From positions 62,001-126,000 of the forward strand of contig JAIXMN010000021.1 in assembly GCA_025716815.1 (NCBI GenBank): DNA of 64,000 nt, written 5' to 3'. Below the pieces are notes generated by a model, which searched no databases, was not told the DNA's origin, and saw only the letters and a program-made list of their open reading frames with translations. Made by a program: the position numbers and the translations under genes. Within the stretch, counting starts at the first letter, position 1; every line of letters starts with the position of its first letter. Shown in pieces: positions 23,875 to 34,304 of the stretch. The stretch comes from Dichotomocladium elegans (lineage: Eukaryota > Mucoromycota > Mucoromycetes > Mucorales > Lichtheimiaceae).

Positions 23875-24144
23875 TCAAGAAAGCCATGACATCAAGTTGT
23901 AACACAGGCTAGCATTCTTCGATCTTACTTTCACAAACAGTACAACGTGATAAAAATTCGAATGATTCGTTCTGTACATATCTGTATTCGCCTTAAAGTC
24001 GACGAAATTAGCAAAAACCACACGTGCTTTGACTTTCGAAACAACATTCCAACATACAGCACGTTTTATCATTGCCAAATACAAAGCCTTAAGGGATAGT
24101 CTATCGTCATCCAGTTTGTACAGCTCTTCGCTTCTCCTTCGCAA
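23875..24144 (-). pseudogene. Fragment of an orphan gene family (copy A)
   Basis: An open frame of 89 codons with no recognised family. A stretch of about 29 residues (FANFVDFKANTDM then RTNHSNFYHVVLFVK) aligns without gaps to part of the gene at 25023-26053 (FTEFIDFKKIGDM then QTEYDNFIHDLLLCR), with 12 identities by eye and several conservative changes. I see no other parts of that gene around it, so it is probably a fragment or the last exon of a diverged copy. Function unknown. Confidence 0.4.
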
Positions 24145-24289
24145 ATCGATATTTCAGTATAGATTTTCTTCTGCTTGGTCCACTTGAGGAGGTGATAACA
24201 GCGTAGAATAACACGTCGATGCAATATCGATCAGCAAGATATAGCTAGTTTTAGCCAAGCCTGCACATTTCGATATCTATTTTTTCGGA

Positions 24290-24834
24290 ATGGGTATAGA
24301 GCTTACCGAAGGCGTTGGGTTTCCTGGATGGCTGCCATCATCAGTACTGGTTGAGAGATTAAGTCTCTGTTTCGAGAACCAAACTGGCATTTTTGCTACA
24401 GTGGAAGAAGGTGAAAAAAGAGTACTAGAAAATAACAACTCTCTGGAATTCTACTCTTCAATGTTGACTAGAGCATCCTTTAGTAAACATCTTTATGATG
24501 AAGTGGTCTTCGCTTCATTCATCAATCTCAAACATTAGAAAAAGATTTCGGTAATCGGGTTGAAGATAAATCGAGCTACTATCCCTGCGCTGATGGTCTG
24601 GGAAGGAAACTGGGGTGCATTGCAAGGAGTTGTCGACACAACGTTTTGCTGAGAGGTTATCGTGTGACAAAAAGTATGGCCAACGAGCTATCATCCAGAT
24701 TTATGCTTCAACCCCTAGGGCTGCACTGTGCCGTACCGCATATATTGAACACTCAGATAAGTTTAGGTGCTTGTCGCAGGGATCAGGTTATTAAGGCCCA
24801 GGAGTACAACACGGAGACCAATAAGATCCGCTAG
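24290..24834 (+). pseudogene. Hypothetical gene or gene remnant in two overlapping frames
   Basis: A frame of 82 codons (24290-24538) overlaps a second, downstream frame that stays open from about 24505 to 24834 and includes SSYYPCADGLGRKLGCIARS and GYRVTKSMANELSSRF. Together they could be one protein of about 190 residues joined by an unseen intron or broken by a frameshift. No domain recognised. It lies between the two orphan-family fragments. Coding status is uncertain. Confidence 0.3.
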
Positions 24835-25022
24835 ATCAGGCGCTATGCATCAAGGTTGTTGAAAGTTATCTATCCGGCGTACAGCATTGTGTAGATTGTT
24901 GATCCATCCCATGGGTGTTTGATGAATGTTTGCGATAACTATCTTTTTCGAATTTATTCTGTACTGGGTTCAAAAGGTCGTAGATTTTTGAATGCAGAAG
25001 ATATGTCCATTGGGAGCATTTG

Positions 25023-26053
25023 TTAGGATGCAATAAAGGAGGCTTTATCCGAGTCCCATGCATTCAAAAGGGTCATTCGCTTAAATGGCTTGACTGGACT
25101 GCTTTCCTCATATCCTCTAGGTACTTGCTTAATCCTGGAATCAATGTCTTCTCTGCAAAGAAGAAGATCATGTATGAAATTATCGTACTCTGTCTGCTTC
25201 ATATCACCGATCTTTTTGAAATCAATAAATTCAGTAAACAGGCAAATTTCGTCACCAAAGAGAGAGACTGTCTTCAGGACTTTGCTGCGTTTCCTTGCGA
25301 CAAAGGGGACAAACATGTCAAAGTATGTCCGATCGCTCAACAGTGGGAACCCGGATCGTCCGCTTGGTGTAGTACTAATCATGAACATAGGTGTTATATT
25401 ATTCTTTAGATTTGTAGGGAGGAGGGATTCGTCGGCTCCTTACGTGTGGTAAATACATGCATGCACCGCCTCAACAACTTCATCCCGCCAATGAAATTCT
25501 TTGTCATCATCGTAGATGCGTGTGAACCGAGCGTCCAAAACCTCTAACCTTCGGCAAAGATCGACTAGTATCCAGTTATATAGCGACATATCTGCTGCTC
25601 GACTCTCTCGAAGATGGGGTGTTTTTAGCTCAAATATACCGGCAATTGTCCTAATCAGTCCTTCGGTCGTCATGCAATTGATGTCCTTTGCCTTTGATCG
25701 GCTATAAGTCACTTCTTTTCCTGTTTTCATCTCTCCACATGACGTACACTAGATATTGTTGACAGTTGATATGGACGCATAGTCTCTGCTCGCTCGCTGA
25801 ACGTAAACGCGCGGTCCATAAACACATCGTCGGGCTCCAAAAACAAGTATATGTTTGACTTGAAGCGACTTGAAGCATACTCACTTGCCGTCACTTCCGA
25901 TTGTGCGTCTTCATCAATATGGTCCGGAAACGCCCCAAAATCCTTGGCTGCAGAACTCCATGAGCGTCCCCCCACACTAGCTTTTAGTACTTCCTCAATA
26001 ATGGAAACGATATCTATTAATTCACCTGGGTGAGAATAATGAATCAACGTCAT
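25023..26053 (-). pseudogene. Orphan-family gene with an internal frameshift (copy B)
   Basis: Three consecutive open segments on the minus strand read as one protein. Segment 1 (26053 to about 25740) begins MTLIHYSHPGELIDIVSIIE and includes NIYLFLEPDDVFMDRAFTFS. Segment 2 (from 25730) includes KTGKEVTYSRSKAKDIN and CRRLEVLDARF. A plausible GTAAGG...TTAG intron (about 25443 to 25378) joins it to segment 3, which contains FTEFIDFKKIGDMKQTEYDN and ends at 25023. Segments 1 and 2 are out of frame; removing two bases at the GAGAG near 25732 would join them, and no intron of normal size fits there. It may be a decayed gene or a sequence error. No known domain; the shared motif with 23875-24144 suggests a lineage-specific multi-copy family. 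Confidence 0.45.
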
Positions 26054-26829
26054 TGCAAGGCGATCAAGAATAAAATGATGAGATATATAGAGAGAGAGGG
26101 AGAAAGAGAGAGTATACGAAGGCTTCCTTGCCAGAGTATTTATGCGCTAAACAAAGCCAAACTTAAACTTTAACGCCACCACCTGACGTATGTAGTGCAC
26201 TTGGGGTTTAGCCATGCTGCGTATTTTACGGGAAAGTGCAAAACCAAATGGCATAGTGATGTGCTCGAAGCACTGGTGTACGCCTTGAAACCCAGCGGAT
26301 GCACTACGTATCTGGGAAGGAACGAGAACTGTGCGACGAAGAGCACATAAATTGAAACAGAATCATTGCATGTAAGCATGACCGTGTCCTGTGCGTGTTA
26401 CGCTAACAACAGAACTGCTCTGTTGAAGGGGCATTTTGAATGTATCCATATCAGTCACCTGATGGTTTGTAGCACCCATTGACGACTGCGTACTCCGACA
26501 AAGGGCGGAAGCCCATCGAACCCCTTAAGACGGCCGTTCACCGCATGGCAGCGCCGCCATTGCATCGTCGCTCGACAGTTCCATGCTTTTCAGTTATACG
26601 CCTTTGTGACTGCATCGCCCATGAAAAGGGTTCCTAGCTACGCCAGAATCTGATTTGCTAGGGATACATCAAGCTTTTTCAAATGAAGGTGCCAAGAGAA
26701 ACTGATGGTTTACCTGTCCCTTATATGGCAATGTGTTTACAACACAATCTGGTCGAAATGGAATAAGTATATTACTGCCAAACTTCGCCGGCCAGTGACC
26801 CAGTCGATCTTTCATCTATTGTGTTGACC
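26054..26829. other. Intergenic region
   Basis: No gene seen. A short GA-rich run (about 26081-26111) lies just upstream of the orphan gene and the remainder is the 5' flank of the CaaX protein gene. Confidence 0.5.
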
Positions 26830-27756
26830 ATGAGCCAGCAACAGGTTGATGCCTACAGACAGCAATTGCTTGCGTCTTACTACTATCAGCAACAGCAGCA
26901 GCAATGGCAACAACAACTGGCCAGCACGCCGAATTACTATTACAATATGTCACCTACGCCTGCGAAGGAACCCGGCTACATGCAATCACCCTCTACCATG
27001 GCACTCTTGAGTGATCTCCAGCAACAATATCAACAAGAGCAGCAGCAGCAGCAGCGCCAGCTTACAACAGCATCGACTACCCCGTCGCACGCACCGGCAA
27101 GCCCCTTGGTATTGTCATCTCATCAGTACGCAGCGACTGGCGAGGATCGTCAACGACATGTCTCCACTCCGAGCCAAGCGCAGGCTAAAGAGCCAGCGGT
27201 CACTGCTTCCTGTGAACCTGCATCCAACAAGGCACAGAAACTGAAAAAGAAAAAATCGTTCCTGGCCAGGATTGCCGAGAGTAACAAAAACCTCGGTCCC
27301 AAAGACCCTAGTTTCTGGAGCCCTCGCGAAGATGCACAAGCCAAGCGATTTGGAAAAGAGGCTCTCAAGGAGGCTAGAAAATGCCAGACAAAGAAAGAGT
27401 CTATCTCGCCAGCACCAGCGCCAACACCAGCGCCAACACCAACACCAGCATCCGCACCAGCACCCGCAACGGCTTCAGCTCAATATCAGCCGCAAGCTCT
27501 ACCACCATACCAGGCCCCAGCCGCTGCTGCTCCTCCGAGCATTCCTCCGCCTCCGTTCGCTTTACCACAGATCCCCGCCGGTGGTTATCTCTACTACTGT
27601 CCACCAACTCCATTACCAGAAGCAACACCACCTCCAGCTCCAGCTCCAGCTCCAGCTCCAGAAACCGGAGTGGCACAAAAACCAGTGTACCGCGTCAGTG
27701 CAACTGTATATAATCCACGCCAAGGAAATCCAGGCGACCGCTGTAGCATCATGTAG
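26830..27756 (+). CDS. Gln/Pro-rich hypothetical protein with C-terminal CaaX box
   Basis: Single-exon gene of 308 residues starting at the first ATG. No known catalytic domain. Residues about 1-75 are Gln/Tyr rich, a basic patch (KAQKLKKKKSFLARIAESNK) and a short conserved-looking segment (NLGPKDPSFWSPREDAQAKR) lie in the middle, then long Pro-Ala and Pro-Thr repeats. The protein ends in Cys-Ser-Ile-Met, a classic CaaX motif; Met at the last position favours farnesylation. Inference: a lipid-anchored cytosolic or membrane-peripheral protein, possibly an adaptor. The same DNA has several other long open frames because of its repeats, but the chosen frame has the sensible ATG, basic block and CaaX end. 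The methyltransferase for CaaX proteins is encoded 5 kb away. Confidence 0.75.
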   Translation: MSQQQVDAYRQQLLASYYYQQQQQQWQQQLASTPNYYYNMSPTPAKEPGYMQSPSTMALLSDLQQQYQQEQQQQQRQLTTASTTPSHAPASPLVLSSHQYAATGEDRQRHVSTPSQAQAKEPAVTASCEPASNKAQKLKKKKSFLARIAESNKNLGPKDPSFWSPREDAQAKRFGKEALKEARKCQTKKESISPAPAPTPAPTPTPASAPAPATASAQYQPQALPPYQAPAAAAPPSIPPPPFALPQIPAGGYLYYCPPTPLPEATPPPAPAPAPAPETGVAQKPVYRVSATVYNPRQGNPGDRCSIM

Positions 27757-27985
27757 TTCATAATAAAGTAAAGTTCCATGTCTTCGATTCAGTACTAGAA
27801 GTGCTGTAGCTCCTGCCTGGAGAGGGATTTCTGACCTGAGGGCTATCCAAACCTTGTATGCTCTCTCGTTATATATTTCGTACGGTCCCCTTCGCGTTCT
27901 CAATAAAGCTCTTTTATTTTGAGAGTACGCTGTTTACTCCATTTTCAACATTCTACGCGATCGGCTGGCCCTTGACAGTCCTTCA

Positions 27986-29071
27986 ATGACCGCTGTATAT
28001 GCTTTCGGTTCGAATGGCAACGGTCAGCTCGGTATTGGACATACAGACGACGTTGCGATCCCCACGCCATGCATCGGCCTTCCTCTCGACGATCCCATAA
28101 TCAAGATCGTCGGCGGTGGTAATCATGCAGCAGCACTCACTCAAAGCGGCAGAGTATATATGGCCGGCCACTGGGGTATAAACCAAAAGTCCTCCATTTT
28201 CTTCGAACCGCCAGCTCTCCGGGGACGTGTGTGGCACGATGTTGCCTGTGGCTGGTCCTTTACAATCCTTGCCGAGCGCGTCACGGGCCATGTCTTTGGT
28301 CTCGGCACTGCCAAATCGGGCGAGTTCGGTGGGAATCACAGGAATTACGGGAGCCAGAGCGACGATTCTCTTGTTCACATTCATGTGGATGCACCTATCC
28401 GGGTCGTTGCGTGCGGATGGCGCCATGTGGTCGGTCTTGCGGACGACGGGTCGGTTTACGGCTGGGGCTGGAACAAACACGGCCAACTCGGCAGTGTCAA
28501 GGAATGCGACAACAGCGGCAGCAACAGCAGCAGCAGAAGTCAAAAGTCTTTCATCCAGCCGCCTCTCCTGATGTCGTGTCCAAAGCCCATCGTGCAAGTC
28601 GCGTGTGGACACGTGTTTACCATCGCCCTGGCTACAGATGGCAGCGTGTACGGGTTTGGGTCAAACAAGTATGGTCAGCTTCAGACAGGTGACCCAGATG
28701 GATGTCTGATAACAAACGCGACGTCCATCGCAGCAGGCTGGCATCATGCTGCTGCAGCCATTGCATGCCCGAACAGCAGCAGCAGCAGCAGCAGCAGAAA
28801 GCACTTGCGCCTCTGGGGCCGCGATGACCATGGTCAATTGGCTGGCCAGGGCATCCGGGCTGAATCGTTTGTCTGCGGGTCAGAACATATGCTTGTCCTT
28901 GTTGAAGGTCAGGTCTTAGCATGGGGATGGAATGAACACGGGAATTGCACAACCCACCAGAAAAGCGCACATGAGCCACAAAAGGTTCTGCTGTCTGATA
29001 GCCGACCTGTGACAATCATCGGTGCAGGATGTGCCACCTCATGGATTGGAGTAGCATCATTACGTTCGTAG
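27986..29071 (+). CDS. Ats1-like RCC1-repeat protein
   Basis: Yeast Ats1 partners Kti11/Dph3 and supports diphthamide synthesis and wobble-uridine tRNA modification; the same role is inferred here. Single-exon gene, 361 residues. RCC1-type blades are clear: VYAFGSNGNGQLGIGHTDDV at the N-terminus, GGGNHAAALTQSGRVYMAG, ACGWRHVVGLADDGSVYGWG, ACGHVFTIALATDGSVYGFG, CGSEHMLVLVEGQVLAWGWN. The end, WGWNEHGNC ... GAGCATSWIGV, matches the Ats1 ending rather than RCC1 itself, and the size is close to Ats1. A Ser run at about residue 263-270 is encoded by AGC repeats. Only 229 bp separate it from the preceding gene. Confidence 0.88.
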   Translation: MTAVYAFGSNGNGQLGIGHTDDVAIPTPCIGLPLDDPIIKIVGGGNHAAALTQSGRVYMAGHWGINQKSSIFFEPPALRGRVWHDVACGWSFTILAERVTGHVFGLGTAKSGEFGGNHRNYGSQSDDSLVHIHVDAPIRVVACGWRHVVGLADDGSVYGWGWNKHGQLGSVKECDNSGSNSSSRSQKSFIQPPLLMSCPKPIVQVACGHVFTIALATDGSVYGFGSNKYGQLQTGDPDGCLITNATSIAAGWHHAAAAIACPNSSSSSSSRKHLRLWGRDDHGQLAGQGIRAESFVCGSEHMLVLVEGQVLAWGWNEHGNCTTHQKSAHEPQKVLLSDSRPVTIIGAGCATSWIGVASLRS

Positions 29072-29391
29072 AAAGTTATCAATAAAGAAAACCGTTGAAC
29101 AGGAATACTCCTTGGTGGCCACATCTGTCTTTGGTATCTACATTTGAGAAGTGTGAATATAATTCTAGCTGTCCATCGCCATTGATATTTCGGCAATCTA
29201 TACGCATTCCTTGCGTACTCTGACTGCTGGTATTCAACATGAAGAATCGCTTCTCCCTATGTAATACATATTGGCACCTATCACTGGCCTACTTCCCAGT
29301 CAATGAAGTATATTTATTTAGCTAAATTTGGACCTTGGCGCTGTCTTTATTTATTTTTACACTATTGTACACACACTTTGATATATTAGGC

Positions 29392-32262
29392 TCAAGATTC
29401 TTCACCGTCAAACGCAATCTTCGTTGTCTTCTTCTTCTTCTTCTTCTTTTTCTTCTTTTTTATATCGTCCGATGTAGGTTCTTCTGGGGTCAAGCTTTCG
29501 AACACAAGGCCACCGAAAAACATCCCTGGTGATGATGCACTAATATTGGTAGGTGAGGAAGGCCGTGAATCATTCTCAGAATAGTAGCTATCGCCCGAGG
29601 ACGCCGAATGGATTGAGTTTCGTCTGGAATGATAGTTGCTATGAAGTTCAGCGCCGTCCAGACGAGCAGGATGATCGAATCCTAGACAGTAGGCATCTGA
29701 AGGAGCCGTTGTTAATGAGTGCTCGCACATACACAAAAAGCGTTCTACTCGTTAATTTCTTCAACTTACAGTCGCTACCCAAATCGATACCATAATTAGT
29801 GTCATCCATCGTGTCGCCTTCATCGCTCATCAATGTTAATGTGGCTGCATTGTAGGAGGTGAACATAAGCGAGGAACGCAGAGGCGGTGTGGGTCCTAAA
29901 TGGGGTGCTGGACGCGGGCAAGTATCTAGCTTCCAAGCATATTTGGGTTCGGTTTGTGCTAGCGTATCAGCTCTAATCCGACATTTGTGTCAGCAATGCA
30001 CCGGGAACTCATTTGTCTACCATGCCGATTCCTTCCAGGTCCATATTATATATATATACATACCTAAGCTTTGGTAAAAGTGATTGATAGCGCTCATGAG
30101 CAGAGACCAACCGGTGGATATAACCACCAGGGTCGGCATCAGACGTTAGCCGTACGTGATTCAACATCAAATTGAGAAATCCATGCGTATCTATAGTAAT
30201 AAGATGCCTTAGCGGCGATGGGTTCGAGCCATATCTCACTGTGTTGCTCACCTGTGCCCTTCTCAGGGTTGCTGTACTGATCAACCATGATCCCAAACCA
30301 GTCAGCGACTTGGAACATTTTAATCAGGATCGCTTCGTTGTTGATAGAGATTAGCAAATAAAATATCTTATAAAAGATAGTATGGTAAATGCTACTTGTC
30401 CTACGTGATGACTTGCATGTGAGTAGACGTTTCCTGATCCTTCATCATGTAATTTACCTCTTGTCAACGAATAAAAGGATCGCCCAGCGCCAGAACCCAT
30501 CTGGGATTTTAGCGAGTATATCATGTTTGTCTAACGCATCAGGAAGCGAATAGTAGATGATTTCTAGCAAGTTCAGATGCTCGGTTGTGAATGCACCTTT
30601 CCTATGCAGCAATGAGAGAGAAATTCAGCAAAAACAACTTCAAGCGTTGCGGCAGTGATGCTCACACATGGGCTGTTGGAGTCTCGTAGTCGTTTAGAAT
30701 GAGGCGACATAAATCTGGAATAAAAACGGACACCTTTTCTCGAATCCGATGGCTAATGTTATATAGTGGTCCCTGGATAGGATGGGACATGCTTGATGCT
30801 CGAGTAGGTGGTGATCCACTAACGTCTTATGGTTAAATATATATTCTGCTTTATAAAGCGTTGCTCCGTACCTAGTGCATAGGTTCCTGAGGATATTAAT
30901 AAGCTGTTTCCGAGACTTTGATGGAGGAGAGCTCACAATATGCTATAGTATTCCGCATTAGCAAAGCGCCGTTTATATCAGATACACATGCCCTATACAC
31001 TTGCCTGTTTCAGCCTGCTGAAGAACCCACCCTCTGAATCCACCAGTTCAAAGAGCTCATTCGCGTTATCTGTTTGTGATGCTTCCTCGATAATTCTCAG
31101 AAATAGTTCTTGTGCTGAGTCGGCAAAGTATGGAGGATCTAAATAGAGAGCTTCAGAGACACGAGTTTTCCTTTTAACGTGTTATTATTCTGTTTTCTCT
31201 TACTTGATTTCTCGCTCGCTACAATGAACCATTGCAACAAGCCGCGCTTCGACAGCAGCTTGAAGCTTTCTGTTCTCTTACTCCTAGCATCCGCATTTGT
31301 CTCCCGTAGGAAGATGATGCTAAGAATTGCATCCGCGATAGGAGGATTCGCCAAGAGTGGTAGCATCAAGTCAAAGAAACGAGTTGCGTTGTCTTGCACT
31401 ATCACAAAATCGATCATATCGCACGGATGTCGCCGAACAAAATGCTGGAAGATCTTGCCAAAGTGATTCAGATTGCCAGAGGAACTGGGGAGGAGAGTAT
31501 CGAAGAGGTTTTTAACTATACCAAGCGTGATTACTCGAGTAAGTCTATTTTGCTCTTGCGACTTCCTAGCCCATTCTCCCTTTACCGATTATGTTGAAGC
31601 ACGAATCTTGCACATAATAATGATTGGCGCTGGTGCCGCATAAAAGCTCCATGGCATGGTAAGAACGTTTTGTAGCTTCAAGATCATGTGTGTCGCGTGG
31701 CCTCGATGCATATTCGATTTGTTTATCCAAATCGCATTTAGAGAGATCCAAATGCTTCTGCTTCGGATCCAGTCTACTGACATGAGCCATGAGAATATCC
31801 ATCACACCTTCGCGATATTTATCCATCCCAAAGACGATAGTGTCAGCCGCACGATTTCCTTGCGCATGAATGCATTGTCTACTGGTTACCTTCGTGTAGT
31901 AATACGGTTGCAATCTTGATATCCATGCGAGGCGAAGAGAGCTGTAATAGCTTTTTCACCAGCACCTCGGAAGTGGCTCGAAGCTCTGCATCCGACGACG
32001 AAGGATGTTCGCTACTGTTGGTTTTGTTACTGCTGTTTGTGGTGTTACTGCTGCTGTTAGTGCTGGTGCTCGAAGCATCGGATTCATCTGTTCCATGGCT
32101 AGAATTCGCCTTGGTTATGGTAGGAGCCTGCCCTGTTGCTTTGAGATCAGCGTCAGACCTTTGCGATGGCGGAGGTGGAGCTGCTACCCGGCCTGGAGAT
32201 GATGATTCAGCAGACTGATCGCGAGGCAAGGGCTTTGAAAAGGCTTCATTGCCGGACGACAT
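29392..32262 (-). CDS. SAPS-domain PP6/Sit4 phosphatase regulatory subunit
   Basis: SAPS proteins (yeast Sap155/185/190, S. pombe Ekc1, human PPP6R) bind the Sit4/PP6 catalytic subunit. The gene is multi-exon on the minus strand, starting at 32262 and ending at 29392. The N-terminus (about 110 residues) is Ser/Asn/Thr rich. SAPS-like helices follow: RSYHAMELLCG, GNLNHFGKIFQHFVRRHPCD, MIDFVIVQDNATRFFDLMLP, NPPIADAILSIIF, LLQWFIVASEK, PYFADSAQELFLRIIEEASQ, IREKVSVFIPDLCRLIL, LIKMFQVADWF and PGGYIHRL. The C-terminus is disordered and ends with an 11-Lys run just before TTKIAFDGEES. Several introns were placed by frame only: 31889-31859 (31 nt), 31585-31534, 31004-30943 (GC donor) and one starting in the NLCTR segment near 30872. 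The family call rests on the order of helical segments, so confidence is moderate. Confidence 0.68.
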
Positions 32263-32997
32263 GTGAGAGGAGGCAAAAGAAAAGGTATATTAATGGAGAA
32301 ACCCTTGCTAAAGTAGAAGTGAAGCTGGCTCTCTTTTTGTGTGTGTATGTGTGTTTGGTGCGTGCGTGCGCGCGGTAAGGAAAAAAAAAAAGAAAGAAAA
32401 AGAACGAGAACTATCTTGGAGTCACGCACCCCGATCGATTTTCCCTGTTGCCCGAGTCTTCACACCTATTGTTGATATTGCTTCCGTTAAAGCAATATAT
32501 AGAGGCAGTCCCCATGGAGCAGCATGCTGCACTTCTGTTTGTTTCATGTCGAGTTTCGCGGAACCTGGTATAAATGATTCTAATTTGCAGCTTTGACCCA
32601 AGTAAGACCGCTTTTCCGGCAATCCACGCTTCCGAGAGGAACTCGTCTGCGCAGCTTGTCCTTTCCTGTCGAGCGAGCTCTCCACCACTTTGTCACACAA
32701 GACAAATCCTTATATGGAATCTGTGTGCGTTTTTCTAAGGTGACCTCGTCTTTTGGACATCCGTCTTTGTTGAGAAAAGGAATAATAAACGAGCAACGCT
32801 GTAGCATGGCAACCGAGAAAGAAAGATATATCATGTGCCAAGAGAGAATTATAGGCCCGTGCGAGTAGCCCCTTGTTGGCATTGGGGGATTTTTTCTTGT
32901 AAACTGCTAGAAACTTAACTCGGAAGTGCTACTCCTTTCACTTTACCTAGCTCCTCTTTCTTTTTCTCTTTTCGCTTCTCCTCCCCTCCGCCCTGGT
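32263..32997. promoter_or_regulatory. Divergent intergenic region between SAPS and ICMT genes
   Basis: 735 bp between divergent start codons. It has a GT-rich patch (32337-32375), an A-run (32380-32400) and CT-rich leader just before the ICMT ATG. Open frames on the minus strand here (32422-32882) show no domain. Confidence 0.4.
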
Positions 32998-34097
32998 ATG
33001 TCGTCCAATCTTGACCATTTCCGGAACGTGATGGGCATCGATAATAGTGATGATGATGACATTTTGCAATCACCCACCACAAGACCTGGGAGTCGAATTC
33101 GCCTCGTAAGGCCATCAAGCAGCGATCCAGATGCCGTAGAGTTTCGGCGTCAGGAGCAACTCCGTGAACAGTCCAGACGAGATAATGACAAGATCAAGCT
33201 GTTCGATGGGACCAATTCACCGCAAAACATTGCTACATACGGATTCCTGCTAGGCGTCGTGGGCGGAGGAGGACTCATGTTTGCGTTGCTGTCAAACCCT
33301 GCGTGGCACATGCCGCAGTTTGGGCTTTTCCTTGCAGCGCTGGCGTTGTTCCACTTTTTAGAATATTTGGCGACAGCCCTGTTCAATGCCGAGAAACTTT
33401 CATTGGATTGTAAGTCTATGAAACGCAGGAGGAAAAGCGAAAAAAAAAAAGATGAACTTGTGCGCTTACATTTCCCGGCATCCCTCTTGTTGCTTTCCAC
33501 AGCATTCCTCATCAATCACAGCCTCCATTATCATGCTGCTCATCTTGCTGGTTTCCTCGAATTCCTGGTCGAGTATTATTTCTTTCCGTCATGGAAGGCA
33601 TTTGGGCCAATTAATTATATTGGTATGTCTGGAGAAGAGAGGGAATATGCGTTAGATGGCTACAACTTAACGAATGTTGTCAATTTAGGGCTGCTTCTGG
33701 TCGTGATCGGACAAGGATGCCGAACCGTTGCCATGTTCTCTGCTCGGCATAATTTTTCACACCACATTGCAGACTACAAAGCAAAAGACCATGTCTTGGT
33801 CACGCATGGCATCTACAGGTCTGTCAAGAGCTATGGCCTAGTGTAAATACCAGGAATCCTAATATTTGCTCCGGTAGCGTTATGCGACATCCATCATACT
33901 TTGGATTTTTTTGGTGGGCTCTCGGTGTCCAGTTTCTACTTCTGAACCCCATTTGTCTTGGGCTCTTCGTTTACTGGCTCCAGCGGTTCTTTTCCGAACG
34001 TATTGCATACGAAGAATACACTTTACAGCGCTTCTTCGGCCCTCAGTGGACAGCTTACAAGGCTAGAACACCAACATGGATGCCTCTTATTCCATAA
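32998..34097 (+). CDS. Protein-S-isoprenylcysteine O-methyltransferase (Ste14/ICMT)
   Basis: Methylates the carboxyl group of the prenylated cysteine left after CaaX processing, in the ER membrane, with S-adenosylmethionine. Exons 32998-33409, 33503-33622, 33689-33818 and 33878-34097 give 882 nt (293 residues). After a polar N-terminus of about 75 residues come hydrophobic segments (NIATYGFLLGVVGGGGLMFA; QFGLFLAALALFHFLEYLAT), then SFLINHSLHYHAAHLAGFLE, RTVAMFSARHNFSHHI and the conserved catalytic region: HVLVTHGIYSVMRHPSYFGF, LNPICLGLF, RFFSERIAYEE and GPQWTAYKARTPTWMPLIP. The RHPSY and E-E-E-type C-terminal signature is diagnostic. Start ATG follows a CT-rich leader. The longer N-terminus than yeast Ste14 is notable. 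Confidence 0.95.
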
Positions 34098-34304
34098 CGA
34101 GTAGCAGAAAAGGGCAATAAATAGAGACCGAGGGTTGTCGGTACACGGTTAAAAAATTTTGACGAACCTTTTTTTTTTTTAAAACTTGTGCGCCACGGGG
34201 AGAAGGATTAGTTGCCCAGGTTCTCTTGTTCTCGGTCCTCTTTTATTTTTTCCCTTACTCTCGTCAATTTCTGCACTACCCCTCTTCCTCTTCCTTTCTG
34301 CATC

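Noticed and set aside
27272..27763. Alternative frames inside the CaaX protein gene
   Set aside because: Repeat-encoded His/Gln or Ser/Arg strings; they lack the basic block and the CaaX end.
30225..30245. Sequence resembling a tRNA T-loop (GGTTCGAG)
   Set aside because: No matching acceptor or anticodon stems around it, and it lies in the SAPS gene region.
32422..32882. Minus-strand open frames upstream of SAPS
   Set aside because: No domain and no clear splice to the SAPS start; treated as promoter or leader.
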